Shown piece by piece: positions 35,682 through 42,577 of a stretch of DNA of 64,000 nucleotides. The DNA is from Haloterrigena alkaliphila (GTDB lineage: Archaea; Halobacteriota; Halobacteria; Halobacteriales; Natrialbaceae), in the NCBI RefSeq assembly GCF_017352155.2, contig NZ_CP071462.1:3759493-3823492 (forward strand), written 5' to 3'. Both the position numbers and the translations under genes were made by a program. Every line of letters begins with the position of its first letter. Positions within the stretch are counted from its first letter, which is position 1. The notes below the pieces were generated by a model. That model had not been told where the DNA came from and searched no databases. It was given only the letters and a program-made list of their open reading frames with translations.

Positions 35682-36161
35682 TCAGGGGGAGACTTCCGCC
35701 GACGAGTCCTCGAGATCCGCGAGAACCTCTTCGGCGTGTCCGTCCGGCGTGACGCCCTCGTAGACCGCCTCGATGCGGCCGTCGGGGTCGACGACGTAGG
35801 TGTTACGGAAGACGCCGTCGAACGTGTTGCCGAACATTTGTTTCTCGCCGTAGGAGTCGTACAGCGACGCGACCTCGCCGTGTTCGTCCGAGAGGAGGTC
35901 GAACGCGAGGTCGTAGTCGTCGGCGAAGGACTCGAGGTCCGCGACCGGGTCGTCGCTGATGCCGACGATGGAGACGTCGCGGTCGTCGAAGTCGGGTTTC
36001 GCGTCGTTGAACGCGCAGGCCTCGGTGGTGCAGCCGTCGGTGTTCGCCCGCGGATAGAAGTAGACGACGAGGCGCTCGCCCTCGAAATCGGAGCGCCGAA
36101 CGAGGTCGCCGTGCTGGTTTGGAAGTTCGAACTCGGGTGCTTCGTCGCCGACGTCGAGCAT
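35682..36161 (-). CDS. bcp: Bcp-type peroxiredoxin
   Basis: The 159-residue thiol peroxidase has the peroxidatic Cys44 and resolving Cys49 (TDGCTTEACAF), five residues apart as in the BCP/PrxQ group. It carries the PRANTDGC motif and an Arg later in GVFRNTYVV. It reduces peroxides with electrons from a thioredoxin-like donor. Just after its end (top strand about 35663-35703) a short stretch containing CTTCCGCCGACG is duplicated, overlapping the last codons. Confidence 0.93.
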   Translation of the reverse strand: MLDVGDEAPEFELPNQHGDLVRRSDFEGERLVVYFYPRANTDGCTTEACAFNDAKPDFDDRDVSIVGISDDPVADLESFADDYDLAFDLLSDEHGEVASLYDSYGEKQMFGNTFDGVFRNTYVVDPDGRIEAVYEGVTPDGHAEEVLADLEDSSAEVSP

Positions 36162-36265
36162 GGCCGTCTCTTGGAGAGGATCGACGTATGCGTTGTGGTT
36201 TGTGATGGCTCGATTCGCGAACTGAACCTCGTCCTCAGTAGAGCGGAAGCAGGTATCGGAACGCC

Positions 36266-37186
36266 TTATGACTGGGTCACGACGGTGTTTCGAGCGGTCG
36301 TCGAGACGGCGTGATTTTTGAAGTAGATCGACTGCGCAGTCGGACTCCCGTCGCTACCCGGCCAGTAGTAACCCGTGAATCCGCAAAATTCGATCCGATT
36401 CGAATCGTCGGTCGTCCACCTCAATCCCTGTTCCTCGTACGCGAGCGCGCCGTCGATCCAGCAGCGCGTGACGCCATCTGCGTTCGCCGACGAGCCCGAC
36501 CACGTGTTACAGACGACTTCGGTCTCGACCGTGATCCAGTCGCCCGGATCCACGACGACGTTGCCAAACACCGCTCTATCACCCGCCTCGGGACTCGACT
36601 GATCCATATGATACGTGTACTCACCCACGTGCCAGCCGTCGTCCGGTGCCGGTGTTCCGTCGGCCGCGTCGCGACGCGTGAGGTACGGCCGACTCGACCA
36701 GCCGTTCGTTCCGTCGGGCATCCCGCCACCGGAGTGGGCGCCGCCCGCCGAGTAACTTATCCCACCGTAACAGAACCGAAGGGTGTCGCCATCGGGCAAT
36801 TGAAAGTCTTCCGGAAGGTACAACTGGAACCGCTGATACACCCGGTTCGCCTGCCCGTGATCGGTTGTGGTCACCTCCAGATCGGAATTGTCGAGTGCGA
36901 GCGCGGCGTTTCCGGCGTGGTCGACGCCCTCGCCGAACGGGATCTCGAGGACGATGTCGTCCGATCCGGCGGGATCGTCCGTCCACTGATGCCGTTCGGG
37001 GGTGCCGCTATAGTTAGCAAGCGACTGGTCGTAGATAGCTCCTGGGTCCGAATACTCGTCGTACGCGATCGTCGCGAGTTCACTTTCGTCGCTATCACCG
37101 TCATCTGAAAAGAACGCACACCCGGCGGTGACCGACGCGACGGATACTCCTGTCGCAGAGGCGAGGAACTGTCGTCTACTCACCAT
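36266..37186 (-). CDS. Secreted lipoprotein resembling polysaccharide lyase family 14
   Basis: The 306-residue protein starts MVSRRQFLASATG (Tat) with lipobox-like TAGC. The body resembles PL14/glucuronan-lyase jelly-roll proteins: YQRFQLYLPEDFQLPDGDTLRFCYGG, then GWSSRPYLTRR, GEYTYHMDQ, FGNVVVDPGDWITVETEVVCNTW and CWIDGALAYEEQGLRW. Activity on acidic sugars would be outside the cell. Catalytic residues are not certain from sequence alone. It borders an A+T-richer patch, so acquisition by transfer is plausible. Confidence 0.6.
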   Translation of the reverse strand: MVSRRQFLASATGVSVASVTAGCAFFSDDGDSDESELATIAYDEYSDPGAIYDQSLANYSGTPERHQWTDDPAGSDDIVLEIPFGEGVDHAGNAALALDNSDLEVTTTDHGQANRVYQRFQLYLPEDFQLPDGDTLRFCYGGISYSAGGAHSGGGMPDGTNGWSSRPYLTRRDAADGTPAPDDGWHVGEYTYHMDQSSPEAGDRAVFGNVVVDPGDWITVETEVVCNTWSGSSANADGVTRCWIDGALAYEEQGLRWTTDDSNRIEFCGFTGYYWPGSDGSPTAQSIYFKNHAVSTTARNTVVTQS

Positions 37187-37536
37187 CGTGAGTGTCGTGT
37201 ATCTGGATTACGCGTACGGTATTCTAATGGGCCTCACCGTAAGCTCGCTCACAAGTGTTCTGAATAGCGTATACAGTAATGAGTTGTGTCGGCTATTGCA
37301 GCAGACCTATGGCTACGTCGCAGACGCGACCGCTCTTCAGCGCGACTCGGTGATTATATCGGGAGCACGGATCTGATTCTGGTCGGGTATCGCGCAGACT
37401 CAGGCGTCATCATCCCGTCTCTGAGTCGTCCGTCCGAATGGAACCGGTACTGCGTTCTCAACTATAACTCCAGAGAAGCGAGTACATACCGTCTCCTCGA
37501 GGACGCTACGGGTTATGCAAAGACAGCGAAACGACC
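37187..37536. other. A+T-richer intergenic region, possibly decayed
   Basis: The stretch has lower G+C than its surroundings and no acidic frame. The short frames present look non-coding. It holds the promoter of the lyase-like gene. I see no transposon ends or integrase remnants. Confidence 0.4.
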
Positions 37537-37893
37537 TCACAACTGGAGGATCTCTTTCACGTCATGTTCGGTATCAACGTCCGGATAGTTCGGCCACGAC
37601 GCCATCTTTTCGACGCAACACGAGATGCAGTACAGTTCGTACTTATTCGGACTCTGCCAGCATTCTCGTTCTAACCACCATCCGGCTCTCTTCTGACCGT
37701 CGACGTGAGTCCCGCAATCCTGACAGGGCTTCGGCTCAAACGGCGGGTTTGGACTGGGGTGATAGAGTCCACTGCCATCGGTGAAAGACCCTGTCTCGAT
37801 CGGGGATTCCAAGGTTTTGGCTTCACTGGTGATACCTTCCCCGTCTTTCGTCTCTCGATCGCTGCTACCACTACCCTCGCTACTCCTTGCCAT
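37537..37893 (-). CDS. 118-residue zinc-ribbon-like protein
   Basis: ATG 37893 opens a Ser/Glu/Gly-rich, disordered N-terminal half (MARSSEGSGSSDRETKDGEG). It is followed by a compact domain with two cysteine pairs, PCQDCGTH and YCISCCVEK, spaced about 33 residues apart as in a zinc ribbon. Trp-rich residues lie between them (GWWLERECW). TATA sequence 37917-37927 supports this start. No family is recognised. Base use is A+T-richer, like the flanks. Confidence 0.65.
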   Translation of the reverse strand: MARSSEGSGSSDRETKDGEGITSEAKTLESPIETGSFTDGSGLYHPSPNPPFEPKPCQDCGTHVDGQKRAGWWLERECWQSPNKYELYCISCCVEKMASWPNYPDVDTEHDVKEILQL

Positions 37894-37916
37894 GTAATGC
37901 CTTGCTACGTCCCCTT

Positions 37917-37927
37917 TCAAATAGCTA
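37917..37927 (-). promoter_or_regulatory. TATA box of the zinc-ribbon gene
   Basis: TAGCTATTTGA on the gene strand is about 28 nt before ATG 37893. Confidence 0.5.
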
Positions 37928-38078
37928 TTGGGAGATACACACGTGCGTAACGATTACTGACAAATATATCAGACTCAAAAACGGCTGATGCGACTGAAAC
38001 TACATTTCGATTCTCCGAAGTTCGTCGTTCAGGAACGACATTCACTCAACTTCCTTCTCACGCGTGATCGAAACGAAT

Positions 38079-39038
38079 CTACTCGAGCGGTTCGGCCGCC
38101 TCCTGCTCGAGCAGCGGGTCGGCGTTCTGCTCGGGGAGGGTGACGATGTCGTCGCTCGAGAGGCTGTATTCGCGGTCGTCGACGCCGAGAATCGAGCCGA
38201 CGTCGCGCGTGATCCGGACGGTGACGCGGTCGATATCGGTCTCGGCAGCGCCGTCGGCCGCCGCGTCGGGTTCGGAATCGGCAGGTGTAGTATCCGAGGC
38301 CTCCGGCGACTCTCCGGCGGTTTCGTCGTCGAGATCCGGCCCGTCGCCGCCCATAACGTCGGCCGGCGTCACGCCGCTCGAGTCGCTCGATCCGGGTTCG
38401 GTTCCGGTAGCGGCGCCGGAATCGGCGTCAGCCGGCGGTGCCTGGGGCGGCGCCGGGGGCGCGTCGTCTGTCCCGTCCTCGATCGGATCGGCGGCCGCTG
38501 GATCCGCGTCTGGCGCGGGACTCGAGTCGGGTCCGGCCGGGTCCGTGGCCTCTCGAGGCCCACCGGCGAGTTCGGGGTCGGGGTCGGTCCCCGCTCCCGC
38601 CGGGTCATCGGCCCCGCCGATGGCACCGCCGCCAGTCGCGGCCTCGGTCTCGATCCCCTCGAGGACGTCGAGGACGCGCGATTTGTTCGAACTGATACGG
38701 TCGACGAGGTCGTCGAAGAGGTCGGCCTCTTCCGCCGTGAGGCCCTCGTCGTCGGCTGGCATCCCCGCAGCGGCGAGGCTCGCCTGCTTGACGAGTTTGC
38801 CCATCCGACGCTCGTAGATGGCTTCGACGACGTCCTTGGCGGTCTCGATCTCGTCGGTCAGCCGACCGACTTCGGGCGAGGAGAAGGGGTCGTCTGCCCC
38901 CTCGGCGACGCGGTCGCGCTCGTCCTCGAGGTCGGCGATGTACTCGCCGACCTCCTGGTAGAACGAGGGGCGCAGATTCTGGAGGCTGTCCTTCTGACGC
39001 TCCTTGCTCTGGACCGAACGTAACTCGTCTAAGTTCAT
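38079..39038 (-). CDS. gins51: GINS complex subunit Gins51
   Basis: The 319-residue protein begins with the GINS A-domain (MNLDELRSVQSKERQKDSLQNLRPSFYQEVGEYIADLE). A long Ala/Pro/Asp/Gly-rich linker spans about residues 130-260, and the small B-domain (VTVRITRDVGSILGVDDREYSLSSDDIVTLP) closes it. The GINS complex links Cdc45-like and MCM at the replication fork. The linker is far longer than in non-haloarchaeal members. It follows priS by 10 nt, the usual haloarchaeal pair. Confidence 0.92.
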   Translation of the reverse strand: MNLDELRSVQSKERQKDSLQNLRPSFYQEVGEYIADLEDERDRVAEGADDPFSSPEVGRLTDEIETAKDVVEAIYERRMGKLVKQASLAAAGMPADDEGLTAEEADLFDDLVDRISSNKSRVLDVLEGIETEAATGGGAIGGADDPAGAGTDPDPELAGGPREATDPAGPDSSPAPDADPAAADPIEDGTDDAPPAPPQAPPADADSGAATGTEPGSSDSSGVTPADVMGGDGPDLDDETAGESPEASDTTPADSEPDAAADGAAETDIDRVTVRITRDVGSILGVDDREYSLSSDDIVTLPEQNADPLLEQEAAEPLE

Positions 39039-39048
39039 CTGTTCGTTC

Positions 39049-40224
39049 TCACTCCTTCTCCTTCTCCGCCCTGCCGCGTGCCATCAGGAACACGGCAACG
39101 TACTCCGGTACTGACTGGTCTCCCTCCGAGACCGTAAAGCTATCCCCCCCGAGTTCGATCTCACCGCCGTCGGTTACGTCGACGGTGACCTCGTGGCCCC
39201 GGAACGTGTCCGGGACGGCGTCGACCAGCGGGTCGAAGGCCTCGATCTCGTCGCGCGCGAGGCGGACCGTTTCGAGGCCGCTGCCGCCGTGGAGGCTCCC
39301 CGGCAGGCGGATGAGCCGGTTCGTGTCGGTGGTGACGGGTTCGTCGATCGGCGCGTTGTCCCGCTCGACCGCGCGCTCGGCGAACCGCTCGGCGAGCTGG
39401 GAAACGGCGGTGTGGACCGTCACGTTGCCCGCCGCGAGCTGCTGGCGGTTGTTCCGCGCGGCGTTGAGCGTCGCCTGCGCCTTCCCCTCGCCGATGCCGT
39501 CGAACTCCTGGAGGCGCTCTAAGGCCGCCTCTTCGTCCATCTCGAGGAGGTCGTCGACGAACGTCATCAAATGGGCGTGGGTGCGTTTGCCCCAGCCCCC
39601 CTCGATCTCGAGCGTTCGGCGCTCGGTCGGCGTTTTGCGTCCGAGTCCCGCGACGGTCTCGGTGTCGATCAGTTCGTCGAACTCGAGGCCGATGCCGCGG
39701 ACGTAGTCGACGACCTCCCGGCGGTGCTCCCGGTCGAAGTGGAGCACGTTCTCGTCGCGCACGTGGACGTGATACCCCCGCCCGCCCGAGAAGACGATCT
39801 CGAGGTCCTCGAAGCCGAAATCGTCCTCGAGGAACTCGAGCAGTCGGAAGAGTGCGCCCTTGCACTTCGCGAGCATCTCGGCGTACGTGTCCTCGCCGAG
39901 GGTCACGCTGGGCAGGTGGTCGGCGTCCAGGTCGAAGACCAGATCCGCGGACTGCCAGTCCTTGGCGCTCATCGAACTCGCGCCGGGGTCGCGAAACCGG
40001 CCGGCCGAGAAGTAGACGTGGCGCGGGCGTTTTCGGACGAGGAACTCCGAGAGGTCGCCCAGTTCGAGCAGCGAACGGTGGCGGACCATCGTCGTGTCGG
40101 GTCCCTCCGTCCACGGGATGAATCCCCACTCGCGCTCGTTGGCCGCGGGCGGCGGCGTGATCTCCGTCCGTCGGTAGTGGTCGCGGAACCGCCCCCGCAG
40201 GTAGGCCCTCGTTCGCTCCTCCAT
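39049..40224 (-). CDS. priS: DNA primase small catalytic subunit PriS
   Basis: The 391-residue archaeo-eukaryotic primase has the catalytic Asp98-Leu-Asp100 (VFDLDADHL), nucleotide site FSGGRGYHVHV and the Arg/His cluster around it. A C-terminal part has DTNRLIRLPGSLHGGSGL. It starts primers with PriL (elsewhere). ATG 40224 (MEERTRAYLRGRF) is set by a TATA box at 40252-40257; the longer open frame upstream is not conserved. Co-transcribed with gins51. Confidence 0.95.
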   Translation of the reverse strand: MEERTRAYLRGRFRDHYRRTEITPPPAANEREWGFIPWTEGPDTTMVRHRSLLELGDLSEFLVRKRPRHVYFSAGRFRDPGASSMSAKDWQSADLVFDLDADHLPSVTLGEDTYAEMLAKCKGALFRLLEFLEDDFGFEDLEIVFSGGRGYHVHVRDENVLHFDREHRREVVDYVRGIGLEFDELIDTETVAGLGRKTPTERRTLEIEGGWGKRTHAHLMTFVDDLLEMDEEAALERLQEFDGIGEGKAQATLNAARNNRQQLAAGNVTVHTAVSQLAERFAERAVERDNAPIDEPVTTDTNRLIRLPGSLHGGSGLETVRLARDEIEAFDPLVDAVPDTFRGHEVTVDVTDGGEIELGGDSFTVSEGDQSVPEYVAVFLMARGRAEKEKE

Positions 40225-40251
40225 ACGACTCGAGTAGTCGGGGGTGGGGGC

Positions 40252-40257
40252 GTATAA
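40252..40257 (-). promoter_or_regulatory. TATA box of priS-gins51
   Basis: GATTATACG on the gene strand is about 30 nt before ATG 40224. Confidence 0.55.
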
Positions 40258-40323
40258 TCCTGCCGAAAGTTCGACCCCCAGCGGAGCTATTTCCGGGCGC
40301 CAATCGTCTGCTAGCGCGAACGA

Positions 40324-41016
40324 ATGCTCGGATCGCTTCACATGGGCTGGCGCCACGTCCTCTTCGCCAACTGGCCGGTCGATCCGTCCGTGGTCGAACC
40401 GCACCTCCCGGACGCGCTCGAACTCGAGACGTACGACGGCCGGGCGTGGCTCTCGGCCGTTCCGTTTACGAACGTCGACATCCGGCCGAAGAGACTCCCC
40501 CCGGGGGCGGGATTCTCCCTCCCCGAACTCAACCTCCGAACCTACGTGGCGTCCGACGGCGAGCCGGGAGTCTACTTCTTCTCCCTCGACGCCGACGGGA
40601 TCCTAGGGGTGCTCGGTGCACGCCTCTTCCACCACCTCCCGTACTACTACGCCAGTATCGATCTCACCGTCGAACGCGGCCGCGTTCGGTTCTCGAGTCG
40701 CCGCCGCCATCCCGGTGCCAGACCGGTGCAGTTCGACGCGACGTACGAACCGAGTGGGGGCCAGTATGCCGCCGAACCGGACACCCTCGCCGCGTTCCTC
40801 GCGGAGCGCTACCGCTACTACACCGAAGCCCCGGACGGAACGCTTCGCTACGCCACCATCGATCACGAGCCGTGGTCGCTGTACGACGTCGACGTCGAGA
40901 TCGAACCTGACTCGCTCTTTCGAGCCAACGGGTTCGCGACGCCGGATACCGAGCCCGTTCACTTCTACAGTCCCGGCGTCGACACGATCGCGTCCGGGAG
41001 CAGACGCCTCAACTGA
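40324..41016 (+). CDS. DUF2071 family protein
   Basis: The 230-residue protein fits DUF2071 (YqjF-like). It opens GSLHMGWRHVLFANWPVDPSVVEPHLPDALELETYDGRAWLSAVPF and has the central VYFFSLDADGILGVLGARLFHHLPYY. The fold is acetoacetate-decarboxylase-like and function unknown. It diverges from priS with 99 nt between. Confidence 0.85.
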   Translation: MLGSLHMGWRHVLFANWPVDPSVVEPHLPDALELETYDGRAWLSAVPFTNVDIRPKRLPPGAGFSLPELNLRTYVASDGEPGVYFFSLDADGILGVLGARLFHHLPYYYASIDLTVERGRVRFSSRRRHPGARPVQFDATYEPSGGQYAAEPDTLAAFLAERYRYYTEAPDGTLRYATIDHEPWSLYDVDVEIEPDSLFRANGFATPDTEPVHFYSPGVDTIASGSRRLN

Positions 41017-41141
41017 GCAGCGACTACACCCTGTTCCGCGCCCGGAGTGGCCGACCTCGAGGCGGAAGCGGAGAACGAGCGGGACAACGGCCGAGCGCCG
41101 ACGCTGATCGGGAACGGAGGCGACTGCTACTCGAGGGCCGA

Positions 41142-41618
41142 TCAGCGACGCATCAGTTCCGAGATCTTGTCGGTGATGCCGACGTCGGAACCGAGTTTCA
41201 GGTAGTAGGCGTCGCCGCCGTCTTCGTAGTAGTCGTCGATGCGGCGTTTGATCTCGAACCCGAGGTGTTCGTAGAACTGGAGGGCGTTCTCGTTGCTCGT
41301 TCGGGCGTGACACGTGATCGAGTCGTGGTCTTCGGCGACCCGCGCGATGAGTTTCTTGCCGACCCCTTCTCCCCGAAACCCCGGCGAGACCGCCAGAAAG
41401 AGGATGTAGCCGTCCCGCCGGACGGCGGCGAACCCGATCAGTTCCCCGTCCTGAACGTAACAGTGGACCTTCGAGCGGCGATACGCGTCGGTAAAGAAGT
41501 CGTACCGCTGCTTGAGCACGCCTTCCTGACTGTTGATCTCCTCCTTGAGGTGCCAGGCTTCGTCGACGTAGTCGTCGCTCCCCGGCGCGACGACCCGACT
41601 GTCGATATTGACGCTCAC
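41142..41618 (-). CDS. GNAT-family N-acetyltransferase
   Basis: The 158-residue protein has the acetyl-CoA pyrophosphate loop VSPGFRGEGVGKKL and the C-terminal NENALQFYEHLGFEIKRRIDDYY, as in RimI/NAT-like enzymes. The acceptor may be a protein N terminus, amino acid or small molecule. It is a single gene, divergent from the archease region. Confidence 0.9.
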   Translation of the reverse strand: MSVNIDSRVVAPGSDDYVDEAWHLKEEINSQEGVLKQRYDFFTDAYRRSKVHCYVQDGELIGFAAVRRDGYILFLAVSPGFRGEGVGKKLIARVAEDHDSITCHARTSNENALQFYEHLGFEIKRRIDDYYEDGGDAYYLKLGSDVGITDKISELMRR

Positions 41619-41776
41619 TGCCAGGGTCTACCACCGTCGTCAATATAATTCCACCGGCAGTCGAGAAGACGTAACGTCAGACGAGCGGACTGTCTGCAGT
41701 CGTCCGGCGGCGGGACGCGCCGGCGTCTCGAGACGCAGCCATCGGGCAGTGGCTCGAACCGATCCCACCGTGACTC

Positions 41777-41826
41777 GAGACCGGCTCCGCGTACCGGCTC
41801 CGAGAACCGACTCCGCGTACCGGCCC
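41777..41826. repeat. 25-bp tandem duplication upstream of archease
   Basis: Units 41777-41801 and 41802-41826 differ at about three positions; each contains CTCCGCGTACCGG. It lies in the promoter-proximal spacer of the archease gene. Confidence 0.75.
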
Positions 41827-41898
41827 CCCGAACGGGCCATGCGAACCGTCGCGAAACCGACGGGCATACGACGCCGGCGGTCGAACTCGTTCGCGACC

Positions 41899-42408
41899 AT
41901 GACGCCAGCGCCGGACCGTCGCTTCGAACTGCGGGATCACACCGCCGACGTCGCGGTCGCGGCCGACGGCGACTCGCTCGAGGCCGTCTTCGCCGCCGTC
42001 GCCGACGGCCTCGCGGCCGCGTCGTGCGACGAGATTCCCGACGGAACCGGCGACCGGTTCTCGTTCTCGGTGACCGCGGAAGGCCGCGAGGCTCTGCTGT
42101 TCGATTACCTGGACGAACTGATCTACCTGCGGGACGTCCGCGCGGCACTCCCCGTCGACCACCTCGTCGAGTCCATCGAGGGGCCGGACGGCGATACCGA
42201 CGGATCCGAGCCTGATGGAGCCGAACCCGACGGAGCCACACCCGATGCAGCCGAACCCGACGCGTGGTCCCTCGAGGCCAGCGCCCGCGGCGTCCCACTG
42301 GCCGACGTCGACGCGCGCGAGGTGAAGGCCGTGACCTACTCGGAGATGCGACTCGAGCGCCGCGAGGACGACACGAGCTGGGAGGCGTACGTCGTCTTCG
42401 ACGTTTGA
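41899..42408 (+). CDS. Archease (RtcB activator)
   Basis: The 169-residue protein begins RRFELRDHTADVAVAADG, the archease signature with the metal-binding Asp, and ends SYEMR-like VTYSEMRLERR...VVFDV with the terminal conserved Asp. Archease helps RtcB load GMP and turn over. Between strands lies an inserted acidic loop DGSEPDGAEPDGATPDAAEP, made of four near-identical pentads. ATG 41899 is preferred; in-frame starts further upstream add Arg-rich, non-conserved residues. Its partner gene rtcB follows by 169 nt. Confidence 0.92.
   Translation: MTPAPDRRFELRDHTADVAVAADGDSLEAVFAAVADGLAAASCDEIPDGTGDRFSFSVTAEGREALLFDYLDELIYLRDVRAALPVDHLVESIEGPDGDTDGSEPDGAEPDGATPDAAEPDAWSLEASARGVPLADVDAREVKAVTYSEMRLERREDDTSWEAYVVFDV
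42199..42258 (+). repeat. Four 15-bp tandem repeats inside archease
   Basis: Units begin at 42199, 42214, 42229 and 42244 and encode DGSEP, DGAEP, DGATP and DAAEP. They add a length-variable acidic loop without breaking the frame. Confidence 0.85.
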
Positions 42409-42577
42409 CGCCGGCGGTCGGACAGACGCACTCCCCGCAAAGGCATATTAGTCCCACGTTTGCGACCGGACGGTCCGTTCGTGCGACCCGACGCCGTCGG
42501 CGGTGATTGGCTGGTGACGACTCCCGAAGCCGACGGAGAGACGAACATCTTTCATCGATGGCGCCCGACGCTCGAGT

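Noticed and set aside
37286..37588. 100-codon plus-strand frame in the A+T-richer spacer
   Set aside because: No acidic bias, no promoter with good spacing, overlaps the zinc-ribbon gene.
41777..41826. Regulatory operator pair upstream of archease
   Set aside because: Only two units with several mismatches and no palindromy; simple duplication is enough.
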